Shown here in pieces: positions 1 through 8,909 of a stretch of 64,000 nt of DNA. Numbering within the stretch: position 1 is the first letter of the stretch; the number at the start of each line of letters is the position of its first letter. The translations under genes and the position numbers were made by a program. The stretch is from Candidatus Poribacteria bacterium (GTDB lineage Bacteria > Poribacteria > WGA-4E > PCPOR2b). The stretch spans positions 20,491 to 84,490 of the forward strand of contig PYIZ01000026.1 in the NCBI GenBank assembly GCA_003635265.1, in the 5' to 3' direction. The notes under the pieces are model-generated. The model did not search any database. It was given only the letters and a program-made list of their open reading frames with translations, and was not told the DNA's origin.

Positions 1-2
1 TG

Positions 3-1142
3 CTATCCACAAGGATTGCCCGACGAATCGGGACTTACGTCCTCTCCTGCATGGGTTGACGCCCCAACCCGAAAAATGTTAATCGCAGCGTTGCGGTCTC
101 GGTCATGCACCGTACCACAATCGTTACACTGCCACGTTCTGTCACGCAGATTCAACGCTTCATTGACTGCACCGCAGACCGAACAAGTTTTACTCGTTGG
201 ATGCCACTTATCAATGAAGGTGATTTTGACACCTTTTTTCTTAGCGATAGACACCAACTTTTTGACAAAATCGGCAAACCCTAAGTCACTGACTTTGCGA
301 CCCCATAGCGACTTCATACCTTGCAGGTTCAAATCTTCGAGCCGTATCTCATCGTATTCATCGGTCAGTTGGTGAGCAAGTTTCCAGTGGAAGTCCTCTC
401 GTTGGTTCGCTATTTTGCGGTGCTGCCGTGCTAAGTCCAATCGAGCCCGTTCTCTATTACGACTCCGTTTCTTCTTTCGACAATGGTTACGATTGGCACG
501 TTTGACAGCGTTAATACTGCGCTTAAAAAACTGAGGTGATTCTATATCATGTCCATTGTGACCGGTGAGATACCGTTTCAGACCGAAATCAAACCCCGCG
601 ATTTTACCCGTCATGACGCGATTGAGGTCTCCATCTTCATAGTCAGTCAGCACACAGATATATATATCGCCGATACCGTCCCGTTTGATGGCGCAACGTT
701 TCGCAGTGCCCAAAACATCACGGGACTTAAAGTATTGGTAGACACACTTGCCAATACGAATCTTGTTACTGGGAAGCAGTTCCCAACCTGATTGAAGCAG
801 GGTGAATGATTTGTATTTGCCGCGTGGCTTAAAACGAGGTCGCCCCCACGGCTTGCCTTTCGCACGCGCTTCAAACATCGCCTTATACCCTTTGTCAATA
901 CGGGTTGCCACGTCTTGAATTGATTGGCTGGGCAGTTGATTCCAATGAGCAAACTGCGGAAGCCGCTTCAGCTTAGATATATGATTTATCAACCGAAACT
1001 TGCTGATATACTTGCCATAGATGCAATAGTACCGACGCTGAAGGGCAACGCAGTGATTCCACACATCAGCATGACCCTCTATCGTCTTGTGCAACTCACC
1101 ATTACCGTGATTGGAATACAACTTGAACTTGTAGGTTTTCAT
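3..1142 (-). CDS. tnpB: IS200/IS605-family TnpB, RNA-guided endonuclease
   Basis: 379 aa, apparently intact TnpB, the transposon-encoded RNA-guided DNA endonuclease related to Cas12. RuvC-like acidic residues are visible in order: D185 (in GFDFGLK), E269 (in IRLEDLNLQ) and D349 (in HDRDRNAAINI). A zinc ribbon lies between RuvC II and III, with C320/C323 (CSVC) and C339/C342 (CNDC). The N-terminal ~100 residues are basic, as usual for this family. The stop codon is only two bases from the window edge, so the right end and the omega-RNA, which normally overlaps or follows the 3' end, cannot be seen. No TnpA transposase lies on the visible side. The Shine-Dalgarno is weak (AAAGGAT about 13 nt upstream of the ATG). 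Confidence 0.93.
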   Translation of the reverse strand: MKTYKFKLYSNHGNGELHKTIEGHADVWNHCVALQRRYYCIYGKYISKFRLINHISKLKRLPQFAHWNQLPSQSIQDVATRIDKGYKAMFEARAKGKPWGRPRFKPRGKYKSFTLLQSGWELLPSNKIRIGKCVYQYFKSRDVLGTAKRCAIKRDGIGDIYICVLTDYEDGDLNRVMTGKIAGFDFGLKRYLTGHNGHDIESPQFFKRSINAVKRANRNHCRKKKRSRNRERARLDLARQHRKIANQREDFHWKLAHQLTDEYDEIRLEDLNLQGMKSLWGRKVSDLGFADFVKKLVSIAKKKGVKITFIDKWHPTSKTCSVCGAVNEALNLRDRTWQCNDCGTVHDRDRNAAINIFRVGASTHAGEDVSPDSSGNPCG

Positions 1143-1191
1143 CGGAGTGATCTTTATCCTTTATATCCTGTTTCACAAGCAAGCGAGAGAT

Positions 1192-1207
1192 CCTATCGGG
1201 CGATAGG
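1192..1207. repeat. Perfect 7-bp-stem hairpin upstream of tnpB
   Basis: CCTATCG and CGATAGG arms separated by GG, about 50 bp upstream of the tnpB start. IS200/IS605 elements carry subterminal palindromes at their ends, so this may belong to the left end of the element. The exact boundary cannot be fixed without an empty site. Confidence 0.4.
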
Positions 1208-1308
1208 GGGCAAACGCTCCCACCAGACCCAAGACAAACATATCATATGTTAACTGCAAAATTAAAAAAATGTTAAAGCAGGAGTGTATAGGCTTCGCCC
1301 CAACTGCT

Positions 1309-1342
1309 CCAAAGGTAAACCTTTGGGTTTTACCCCTAAAGG
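1309..1342. repeat. Nested hairpins between tnpB element and MITE copy A
   Basis: CCAAAGG and CCTTTGG form a perfect 7-bp stem around TAAA. The second arm can instead pair with CCCCTAAAGG downstream (loop TTTTA). It lies 3' of the TRAP permease gene. It could act as an RNA terminator-like structure or be part of the neighbouring repeat. Confidence 0.35.
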
Positions 1343-1433
1343 AATTTTTGATAAGACACTCCAGACCGGTGCAGTTACGAAACCGCACCTACCGCGGGGC
1401 GAAAGTATCTATTTATTTTTGGTGTTCACCATA
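1336..1433 (+). mobile_element. MITE-like dispersed repeat, copy A (left end degenerate)
   Basis: This matches copies at 27900-28042 and 45404-45508 (the latter inverted). Shared core: GACACTCCA, then ACCGGTGC, then ACCGCACCTACCG, then a GGGG..GAAAG block, a TTATTTTT stretch and a TTCACCATA right end. The internal GGTGCAGTT...AACCGCACC arms pair imperfectly. The left terminus, ATAGTGGATC in the best copy, has decayed here. There is no coding capacity. It lies just 3' of the TRAP permease gene. Confidence 0.6.
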
Positions 1434-1438
1434 AAGAA

Positions 1439-3457
1439 CTACTGGTACTCCACTAAAGAATTTCTTGAACGCCAGTTAAAAAAACCGATGACTGCAATGA
1501 CTACAAGTGCGGCTAACTGTTCCCAACCGAGATGGGTGAGGAAGAACACCGCAGCAGCGACAAGCAACCCCGCCCGTTTCCAAAGATTAAGCGGCGCGAA
1601 CCAGTGACCGGAAACACTAGCAGCCAGCGCGACAATTCCGAGAACGACCGTTAGAACACTTACCGCGACTATAAAAAAACTAGCCGTCCCACCTTCGGGG
1701 GTTAACAGCAGTAACTCCGGCTTCAAAGTGAAGGCATAAGGCAGTGCAAATCCCACCAAGGCAAAACGAAACGCAGCAACGCCTGTTTGCATAATGCCTG
1801 TTCCCGCGATGGCTGCCGCGGTATACGCCGCCAAAGCGACCGGTGGTGTTACCATCGCCATCATGCCAAAATAGAAGATAAAGAGATGAGCAGCAAGGGG
1901 AACCAAGCCCAATTCCGCCAATACCGGTCCCACCAATGTAGCCATGAGCAGGTAGCACACGGACGACGGTAGTCCCATCCCAAGGATGATTGTCGAAACC
2001 ATTAAAAGGGCAAGCGCGAGGATGCGACTGTTTGCGGCAAGCGGTAAAAGCGCTCCCGGCAGTTTTGCTCCAATTCCTGTTAAAGTGACTACACCAAGAA
2101 TTATCCCTACGCATGAAGCCGCTGCAATCAGCGAAACCCCGCCATCTGCTGCTCTCTCCATCGCTTCCAAGGTTCGACGAATCCCGATCCAGATCTGTCT
2201 AGCGCTAATCAGGAGTGTCTGTCCAACTAATGTCCCAGTTGATGAGAGATCGCTGCGGACAACCTGTCTGTTAATTACCCAAATCCCACGGATACCGATC
2301 AGTATCAGGATGAGAAGTAAACTAAGACTGACCGCTCGAAACGGTGTATAACCAAGCCCCAAAAAAAGGATAAGCGTAGTAAATGCCACCAAAAAGATGA
2401 GTCCCTCTATTCCTGTCTTCGACTGATGCATTTCGGCCGTATTCTCTTGGGGGACTTCTGCTGATGCGCCCACGCGCTTGGCATAGAAGTGAACAATCAA
2501 GAGGAGCGCAGTATAGTACAGGATCGCGGGAATCAGTGCAGCTTTGATAATCTGTAGATACGTCACTGCCGGCTCAACAATCTCCAGCATCATATAGGCG
2601 CCTGCACCCATAATCGGTGGAACCAACGCACCGCCTGAACTCGCTGCGGCTTCGATACCTCCAGCAATCGTCGGTCTGAACCCCGAACTTCGCATCATCG
2701 GGATGGTGAAGGTGCCGGTGGTAGCAGTGTTGGCAACAGCACTACCAGAGAGTGAACCCATCGCGCCACTGCTGACGACGGCAACCTTGGCGGGTCCACC
2801 GACGCTCGAACGAAACAGACGCCTCGCAAAATTGATAATGTAGCCGGTGGCTCCCGTTTTCTCCAGCAATGCGCCAAATAGCACAAAGAGGAACACGTAT
2901 GTGAACATCACCTTCAAAGCGATGCCAAATACCCCTTGGCTGTGTAGAAAGGTTTGACTGACAATGCGCTCCCAAGAATAACCCCTGTGCGGAAATAGCC
3001 AGTCCGGCATCGATTGACCGAAAGCGGCGTATGCCAAGAAAGCCATAGAGAGGATACAAAGGGTCAAACCGATAGCGCGGCGCGTGCCTTCTAGGACGAG
3101 GAGCAATCCCACTAGCCCAATGACATAATCTGTGGTGGTCCCCATCCCCGCGCGATCTCCAAGCCGTTGCCCCTCAATCCAAAACCTTTTGAACAGCGGT
3201 TCCGTTTGAATGAGGATATAACCGAAGCAGACCGCTACAGCGATGGCGAAAACAAAGTCAAGGACTTGGAAACCAATATGTGTTGCAAACCGACGGTGGA
3301 TAGGATATTTGAGGAAAACGAGAACTAAGCCCAACATAGCGAAAATTGCCAGTTGGCCCTGGGGCGAGAGTCGGGGATAGTTTACCTCCGCCAATACAAA
3401 TATACTGAGAAGGGCGGCGCACGTCCGAAAGACGATCGGCCGAATACGTTCGAGCAT
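1439..3457 (-). CDS. TRAP transporter permease, fused 4TM/12TM (DctQM-type)
   Basis: A very hydrophobic protein of about 672 aa with many predicted membrane spans. It fits the fused TRAP permease family, in which the small DctQ-like and large DctM-like subunits are one chain. These proteins move organic acids or other anions across the inner membrane with an ion gradient, using a periplasmic binding protein. Glycine/serine-rich segments such as GAMGSLSGSAVANT and the region around GIEAAASSGGALVPP are characteristic of the DctM part. The ATG at 3457 was chosen. An in-frame TTG at 3496 would add 13 residues and overlap the upstream gene by 19 bp. Neither start has a clear Shine-Dalgarno. The fused type normally pairs with a TAXI-type receptor, but none is encoded beside it here. 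Confidence 0.85.
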   Translation of the reverse strand: MLERIRPIVFRTCAALLSIFVLAEVNYPRLSPQGQLAIFAMLGLVLVFLKYPIHRRFATHIGFQVLDFVFAIAVAVCFGYILIQTEPLFKRFWIEGQRLGDRAGMGTTTDYVIGLVGLLLVLEGTRRAIGLTLCILSMAFLAYAAFGQSMPDWLFPHRGYSWERIVSQTFLHSQGVFGIALKVMFTYVFLFVLFGALLEKTGATGYIINFARRLFRSSVGGPAKVAVVSSGAMGSLSGSAVANTATTGTFTIPMMRSSGFRPTIAGGIEAAASSGGALVPPIMGAGAYMMLEIVEPAVTYLQIIKAALIPAILYYTALLLIVHFYAKRVGASAEVPQENTAEMHQSKTGIEGLIFLVAFTTLILFLGLGYTPFRAVSLSLLLILILIGIRGIWVINRQVVRSDLSSTGTLVGQTLLISARQIWIGIRRTLEAMERAADGGVSLIAAASCVGIILGVVTLTGIGAKLPGALLPLAANSRILALALLMVSTIILGMGLPSSVCYLLMATLVGPVLAELGLVPLAAHLFIFYFGMMAMVTPPVALAAYTAAAIAGTGIMQTGVAAFRFALVGFALPYAFTLKPELLLLTPEGGTASFFIVAVSVLTVVLGIVALAASVSGHWFAPLNLWKRAGLLVAAAVFFLTHLGWEQLAALVVIAVIGFFNWRSRNSLVEYQ

Positions 3458-3477
3458 AGAGCGCGTGTAGTAATTCA

Positions 3478-4215
3478 CTAGAGAGTACGAATCCAAATGT
3501 TACGGTATCGGACAAGATCGCCGTGGTCTTGGAGCATTATTGGTCCTTGGGGAGGATGCGGCTCACTATATGAGGGAGCCTGTCTATGACCTGTGGGTCC
3601 CATGGCTGCTTGGTGGTTCTGAACCAATACACCATTGTGGACGACAGTGATGTATGCCGGACTTATTAGTTTCTGCCCCCCAAAACGCGGTGCTAGAAAA
3701 AAAATGTCGTATGTCTGCCATTCGCCGGGCTTTCGGCATGCGTTGACCAACGGCGGGTACTGACCATAAATTGCAGCGGTGATTCCATCTGCGTAGGTCG
3801 GATTGTCGTAACCGTCAAGCACTTGAATCTCATAGTTCCCCATCAGAAACACGCCGCTATTGCCGCGTCCCTGACTGTCTCCCTTTACCTCTGCTGGCGC
3901 AGCCCATTCAAGGTGTAGTTGGCAGTCACCAAAGTGTTCTTTCGTCTCGATATTGCCGGCCCGAGTGACTTCCATATAACCGTTTTCAACCTTCCACGCG
4001 GCATCCCCGTCACGCCCCGTCCACTTTGAGAGATCACTGCCATCAAAGAGTACGATTGCATCCGAAGGCGGTTCGTTCTGTGAACTTTCAGCTACGGGGG
4101 TAATAATCCGTGGCTGAGGCCGTGTTCCGTCGTGCACTCGCCATTCTGTGCCCGGTATAAATGGCGTATCATCATAGCCGGTGGGGGCTTTGTTTGCCGG
4201 TGATTGCTGTGCCAT
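3478..4215 (-). CDS. DUF1080 / 3-keto-disaccharide hydrolase-type domain protein
   Basis: 245 aa. Residues ~50-245 match the DUF1080 concanavalin-like beta-sandwich, seen as IVLFDGSDLSKW, GRGNSGVFLMGNYEIQVLD and a closing IMLQDHGDLVRYRNIWIR. Some family members hydrolyse 3-keto-glycosides, and many are secreted or carbohydrate-associated. No signal peptide is evident: the N-terminus is polar (MAQQSPANKAPTGYDD). The start is supported by AAGGAG about 9 nt upstream. It lies immediately upstream of the TRAP permease and is probably co-transcribed with it, so import and processing of a sugar-derived compound is possible but inferred. Confidence 0.85.
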   Translation of the reverse strand: MAQQSPANKAPTGYDDTPFIPGTEWRVHDGTRPQPRIITPVAESSQNEPPSDAIVLFDGSDLSKWTGRDGDAAWKVENGYMEVTRAGNIETKEHFGDCQLHLEWAAPAEVKGDSQGRGNSGVFLMGNYEIQVLDGYDNPTYADGITAAIYGQYPPLVNACRKPGEWQTYDIFFLAPRFGGQKLISPAYITVVHNGVLVQNHQAAMGPTGHRQAPSYSEPHPPQGPIMLQDHGDLVRYRNIWIRTL

Positions 4216-4560
4216 AATCGTATCTCCTTATATGGTTGTAAAAATGCTTTACGCTATTTTTTCTTTTTACAGTTCTCAGGTTCGCCATTGCTGCGCTAAC
4301 ATATTGAGTTACGCAGCGCAGGTGCCGATTTTATCACATCGCTCGTTTAATTAGAATGCCCCGTTTTACATTTCTGGAAGAGCGTCCAACCCATTATATC
4401 CGAAATAGGTAGATTACGCAAGACCTCTATCACGTAAACAGAAACCCGGAACCGGTCGAAATTCTTGCGGGGAATCACTTTTGACTTGTTATTACGGTTG
4501 TCGTGTGATAACATGAGGACACGATACCTAAAAAAAATCCAGCCAACTGAGGGTTCGGTC

Positions 4561-5235
4561 ATGGCAAAACGCAATGGGTTTTCAGAACTAGCAAAACTAC
4601 TCGTTCGTTATCCCACCCAAGGACAAAGAGAAAAACTGAAACAGCTTCTTCTTGAGAAGTATACGCAAGAAAACCTCATCGTGTACTTAACACACGAAGT
4701 CGCCCCGACACGAGAGGCAGCGGCGTATGCGCTGGGTATAATTGGCGACACGGAAGCAATCACCCCACTAGTGGAAGCACTTCAGCACAACGATCCGGAC
4801 CTGCGCTCCAATGCAGAGCAGGCGTTGTGGGCGATATGGTTTCGCTCCGGCGATAAATCCGTTGATCAAATGCTTCAAAAAGGTGCCGAACATATTAAGA
4901 AAGAACAGTTTGTAGAGGCTATTGATCTCTTGACAGAAGTCACTCAAATAGCACCCGAATTCGCTGAAGGATACAACCAAAGGGCAATCGCATATTTTAT
5001 GTTAGAAGAGTGGGAACAATCTGTCGATGATTGCAAAAAGGTGGTCACGCTTAATCCTGTCCATTTCGGTGCGTTTGCTGGGATGGGACAGTGCTATTTA
5101 CGGCTCGGTAATCTCCGCGAAGCTCTAGAGGCATTTCAGCGCGCGTTAGAGATTCATCCAGGTCTCTATGGTGTCGCACATACGGTTTTGCAAATTCAGG
5201 AGGCGTTGCAAGAGCAGCAACGACGGAGGCGTTAG
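4561..5235 (+). CDS. HEAT-repeat / TPR protein
   Basis: 224 aa. The N-terminal ~95 residues contain HEAT/PBS-lyase-like helices (for example TREAAAYALGIIGDTEAITPL followed by DPDLRSNAEQALWAI). Residues ~100-215 contain TPR units such as FAEGYNQRAIAYFMLEEWEQ and HFGAFAGMGQCYLRLGNLRE. It is a scaffold-type protein with no catalytic motif. The ATG at 4561 is preferred over an in-frame upstream ATG at 4465 because GAGGG precedes it by about 8 nt and the extra N-terminus resembles no repeat. The next gene starts 8 nt after its stop, suggesting co-expression with the membrane protein. Confidence 0.8.
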   Translation: MAKRNGFSELAKLLVRYPTQGQREKLKQLLLEKYTQENLIVYLTHEVAPTREAAAYALGIIGDTEAITPLVEALQHNDPDLRSNAEQALWAIWFRSGDKSVDQMLQKGAEHIKKEQFVEAIDLLTEVTQIAPEFAEGYNQRAIAYFMLEEWEQSVDDCKKVVTLNPVHFGAFAGMGQCYLRLGNLREALEAFQRALEIHPGLYGVAHTVLQIQEALQEQQRRRR

Positions 5236-5243
5236 GAAATGAA

Positions 5244-6038
5244 ATGCGTCATATACTCCGCTTTGAGAATCCAGTCCTCAGTCGGGTGATATCCGACCAG
5301 TGGAAATTCAGCAGAATCTTTTTTGCTCTGGTTGTGCAGAGCGTCCTGTTGCTGGTCATCTGTCAACTCCTGTTTCGCGCAAGGCTGGGGCAGTACGCAG
5401 ATCTCATCTTTCTGTCACAAGGCGTGATCGCCTTAATTATCCCACCATATTTGGCATGTAGCGGACTCAAAAAGCATTTCGCACCCTTGCTATCACAAAA
5501 TCTTTTGCAACTGAGTCCAATGCGTCTCCGACAAAACGGGACGATCGTTGTATTAGGGAGCCAGATCTACACTTTTTGCTTCCTTATTCTCACAGCTATT
5601 GTCTTTACGATTTTCATTCCATCAATCAGCAATATCACCCGCCTTCAAGTGGTTCAACTACACCTGATTTTTGGAATTTATATCATTGTATCTGCCTCAG
5701 TTGGCGGATTGTGCTGGCGCATTCTTCGGCATGAAATTTTTGCAACAGAGGTAACATATCTAGGCTGGATTCTTTTGATCGGTGGGGTATTTCTGTTGGC
5801 ACCGCTAGACCGGTATCTGGCAAATCTCGAACCCATCATTCCGCCATTTTTGCACCTCAACCCGCTGATGGCTGTGTGTCACCTCCTTGAAATCGATGTG
5901 TTTAGAACACCACACTTATACGAATTAACACCGATTCCATCATACAGGGTTGTCTACCCGCCATGGCACATTGTTTGCATGTGGCAGATACTGATTGGAA
6001 TTTGTTGTGTTGCACTAGCCCGGTGGAATCGAGTCTAA
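5244..6038 (+). CDS. Polytopic membrane protein, possibly ABC-2-permease-like
   Basis: 264 aa with about six to seven hydrophobic segments (for example around residues 25-45, 55-75, 105-130, 140-160, 170-190 and 240-260). The layout, with an amphipathic N-terminus, TM pairs and a late NPLMAVCHLLE segment before a final TM, resembles ABC-2 permeases, but no decisive motif or adjacent ATPase was found. AGGAA lies just upstream of the ATG, and the gene begins 8 nt after the HEAT/TPR gene. Its function is not recognised. It directly precedes the UDP-GlcNAc genes. Confidence 0.65.
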   Translation: MRHILRFENPVLSRVISDQWKFSRIFFALVVQSVLLLVICQLLFRARLGQYADLIFLSQGVIALIIPPYLACSGLKKHFAPLLSQNLLQLSPMRLRQNGTIVVLGSQIYTFCFLILTAIVFTIFIPSISNITRLQVVQLHLIFGIYIIVSASVGGLCWRILRHEIFATEVTYLGWILLIGGVFLLAPLDRYLANLEPIIPPFLHLNPLMAVCHLLEIDVFRTPHLYELTPIPSYRVVYPPWHIVCMWQILIGICCVALARWNRV

Positions 6039-6064
6039 TTTTTTTGACAACAGGAGTTTGTAGA

Positions 6065-7456
6065 TTGAGCGAAGCGACATCTCATGAGGATCTCATTATC
6101 AGTGTCTCCGGTGTTCGAGGAATAGTTGGTAGTGCATTGGATCCAAGCCAACTAACCCGTTTTGCTTCTGCGTTTGGCACACTAATTGGAGGGCAACCCG
6201 TCATCGTTGGGAGAGACACGCGGACATCGGGTCCGATGGCACACCATGCTATACTAGCTGGACTCATCGCGACCGGTTGTAAGGTGATTGACGTGGGAGT
6301 GTGTCCAACGCCGACGGTTTTACTCATGTCAAAAGCATTGAATGCCGGCGGAAGCCTCGTTATTACAGCCAGCCACAACCCAATTGATTGGAATGGCATC
6401 GAATTTGCCTCGGAATCTGGCAGACTCTTGAGTAAGTCAGAACGCACACGCCTGATGGAGATTTATGAGTCTGGAGACTTTGGACTAGCCACCTGGGATA
6501 AACAAGGGAGTGTCGAGTTAGCAGACACCGCCGTGGATCAACATCTCGCCGGTGTGCTCAGTTGTGATTGGGTCGCACAAGACCAGACACGAGCCCATGG
6601 GTTGAAAGTCGTCGTCGATTGCGGTAACGGTGCGGGAAGCGTAATTAGTCCTCGCTTGCTGAGGACGCTAGGCTGTGAGGTGGTTGAACTGAACTGTGTT
6701 CCTGATGGCCATTTTCCTCGTCCGGCAGAACCAACACCAGATGCGTTAGACCAACTCTGCGACACCGTCAAATCAGAAAGCGCAGATCTCGGTTTTGCAC
6801 ACGACGGTGATGCAGACCGACTGGTTCTTGTCTCGGAGCAGGGCACCCCGTTGAGCAGCGAATACACCTTCGCTCTTGCAGCGGAATTTCTGCTGAATAA
6901 ACGAAAAGGAAATATCGTCGCTACCGTATCGACTAGTCGTATGTTGGATGACGTGGCGAATCGGCACGGCGTAAAACTGTACCGCACGCCGGTGGGTGTC
7001 GGCTACGTCGTTGAGAAAATGCAAGAGGTAGGCGCGGTCATTGGCGGTGAAGGAACGGGCGGGGTGATTTATCCAGAGCTCCAATATACCACCGACGGAA
7101 TTGCGTCAATAGCTGCAATTATTCAATTCCTCGCGGAGTCAAGTCCTTTAACGGTTTCGGAGGTCGTCGCTTCCATCCCAAGCTATGCGATTTGCAAGGA
7201 GAAATTGGAAGTGCCTTCCCAACAAACCGCTGATGTGGTGCTTCAACTTGCAATTGAAAACTATACAGATGAGACACTCGATCTGGCTGATGGGGTAAAA
7301 CGGGTTTGGGAAGACCGATGGGTCAATATTCGGAAGTCCGGCACAGAGCCGGTCATTCGCGTCTTTAGCGAAGCACAGACCCTCGAAGACGCACAAGAAC
7401 TTTGCAATTCAACACTTGACACACTGAAATCTTTGATGCGACGAGTTTCTAACTGA
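6065..7456 (+). CDS. glmM: Phosphoglucosamine mutase (alpha-D-phosphohexomutase)
   Basis: 463 aa from a TTG start at 6065, preceded by CAGGAG at 8 nt. An upstream in-frame ATG at 5963 lies inside the previous gene and is rejected. It has the four-domain phosphohexomutase layout. The catalytic serine loop is TASHNPIDWNG (S103), the metal loop is DGDADR (D247, D249, D251), the sugar-binding GGEGTGG follows, and the C-terminal phosphate loop is RKSGTEPVIRVF. These enzymes interconvert hexose 6- and 1-phosphates. Position with yvcK and glmS favours GlcN-6-P to GlcN-1-P conversion for UDP-GlcNAc synthesis, although phosphomannomutase or phosphoglucomutase activity cannot be excluded from the motifs alone. 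Confidence 0.82.
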   Translation: MSEATSHEDLIISVSGVRGIVGSALDPSQLTRFASAFGTLIGGQPVIVGRDTRTSGPMAHHAILAGLIATGCKVIDVGVCPTPTVLLMSKALNAGGSLVITASHNPIDWNGIEFASESGRLLSKSERTRLMEIYESGDFGLATWDKQGSVELADTAVDQHLAGVLSCDWVAQDQTRAHGLKVVVDCGNGAGSVISPRLLRTLGCEVVELNCVPDGHFPRPAEPTPDALDQLCDTVKSESADLGFAHDGDADRLVLVSEQGTPLSSEYTFALAAEFLLNKRKGNIVATVSTSRMLDDVANRHGVKLYRTPVGVGYVVEKMQEVGAVIGGEGTGGVIYPELQYTTDGIASIAAIIQFLAESSPLTVSEVVASIPSYAICKEKLEVPSQQTADVVLQLAIENYTDETLDLADGVKRVWEDRWVNIRKSGTEPVIRVFSEAQTLEDAQELCNSTLDTLKSLMRRVSN

Positions 7457-7579
7457 TCGCTAAACGCTTCTTTTTGGTCACGAGGAGTTCAAGGCACCAC
7501 AATTTTTCTTGAAACGCAAATGTCCTCTCAGCGTCAACTCTAATAGATTCTTGTTGTGCGGTATTGATGGAGGTTTATC

Positions 7580-8836
7580 ATGGCAGATGCACTAAAACTA
7601 GTCTGCATAGGTGGCGGCACAGGTCTATCATCCCTATTGAGTGGAATCAAACAACACACAGGTAACAGACGTGCTGGTTCAGAAATTATTGATATAGATA
7701 ATCTGGCAGCGATCGTTTCTGTGTCTGACGACGGTGGTAGTTCTGGCCGATTGGTTGAAGAATTTGATGTGATTCCACCGGGTGATATTCGTAAACTGCT
7801 CGTCGCACTTTCCAATGACGATGAGTTGCTAGCCAAACTCTTTGAGTATCGCTTTTCAAGTGATGGAGATCTTGGTGGGCATACGGTGGGGAATCTTCTC
7901 CTCATTGCACTCACCGAACTAAATAACGGTAACTTTCCAAAAGCTATCCAAGAAGCATCGAAATTGCTCTCTACGCGAGGGAGAATTATCCCAGTCAGCC
8001 TAGATGGTACCATATTGTGCGCTGAACTGGTCGGTGGTGACATTGTGTGTGGCGAATCCAACATCCCAGAGCGATCCAATCGAGAGCCAATTCAACGGGT
8101 CTTTCTGAAGCCGCGTGAGAATGGCAAACAGCATCACGATGAACCTTATGAATGTGCTGCACACACAGAAGCGATCGAAACTATCGCCAATGCAGACGCC
8201 ATCATCATTGGACCCGGAAGTTTATACACGAGTATTATGCCCAACCTTGTAATCAAGGAAATCGCCAAAACAATCCAAGCGTCAGATGCGATGAAAATCT
8301 ATATTTGTAACGTGATGTCGCAGCCCGGAGAAACGGATGGCTACTCTGTTACCGACCACGTCGAGGCAATCTTGGCTCACGCACCCGGTGTAGCACTGGA
8401 TTATGTTATCGTCAACAACCAACCCGCACCGGAAAAGATTATCGAAAGGTACAGACAGAAAGAACTATCGGGCAAGTTTGCACAGATTAAGATGTACACG
8501 GAGGAGGTGCTCTCCATGCTTGAAACGATACAAATGGAAGATTTCGCCGAAGGAAAAACCATGGACTCCGTCCTATATCGAACAGAATACATCTCTCAAC
8601 TTACCAATGAGACAAAGCAGATGGCGGGACCTTCCAATGTCCAAATATTCTATAGCGCAGAACGGGATAATCTCCGTGATCTGCGGATTGTAGAGGCGGA
8701 ACTGATTCGGGATACCACCGAAGTTATTGACAGTGGTGGTCCGCAAACCGTGATCCGTCACCATCCTGAAAAACTTGCACAAACGCTTGTTCAGGTATTG
8801 AGCGCCCATCCAAAACTCCATGAACCTATCTCTTAA
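7580..8836 (+). CDS. yvcK: YvcK/GlmR-family UDP-GlcNAc-binding regulator (CofD-like)
   Basis: 418 aa with the CofD-like fold. Visible signatures are CIGGGTGLSSLLSG near the N-terminus, SVSDDGGSSGRL (nucleotide-sugar loop), PPGDIRKLLVAL, GGHTVGNLLL and IIGPGSLYTSI. GGAGG precedes the ATG by 6 nt. Bacillus YvcK/GlmR binds UDP-GlcNAc and stimulates GlmS, controlling carbon entry into cell-wall precursors and growth on gluconeogenic substrates. Here it sits between the mutase and glmS genes on the same strand, which fits that role. The last ~80 residues (from ~340) extend past the conserved core. Cytoplasmic. Confidence 0.93.
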   Translation: MADALKLVCIGGGTGLSSLLSGIKQHTGNRRAGSEIIDIDNLAAIVSVSDDGGSSGRLVEEFDVIPPGDIRKLLVALSNDDELLAKLFEYRFSSDGDLGGHTVGNLLLIALTELNNGNFPKAIQEASKLLSTRGRIIPVSLDGTILCAELVGGDIVCGESNIPERSNREPIQRVFLKPRENGKQHHDEPYECAAHTEAIETIANADAIIIGPGSLYTSIMPNLVIKEIAKTIQASDAMKIYICNVMSQPGETDGYSVTDHVEAILAHAPGVALDYVIVNNQPAPEKIIERYRQKELSGKFAQIKMYTEEVLSMLETIQMEDFAEGKTMDSVLYRTEYISQLTNETKQMAGPSNVQIFYSAERDNLRDLRIVEAELIRDTTEVIDSGGPQTVIRHHPEKLAQTLVQVLSAHPKLHEPIS

Positions 8837-8909
8837 CTGAGAGATACCCCCTTTTCACCCTTCCCCAACCCAACATACCCTCGATAAAGAGATTGAGAAA
8901 GGAATAGCT

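Noticed and set aside
647..952. Alternative-frame ORFs within tnpB and many other genes
   Set aside because: Overlap strongly supported genes, lack family matches, and have no start signals; treated as shadows.
4481..4512. TTGACT...GATAAC promoter before the HEAT/TPR gene
   Set aside because: The spacer is 19-20 bp and the -10 box is weak.
8837..8909. Possible glmS ribozyme upstream of glmS
   Set aside because: The gap is only 73 bp, too short for the known ribozyme, and no pseudoknot core was recognised.
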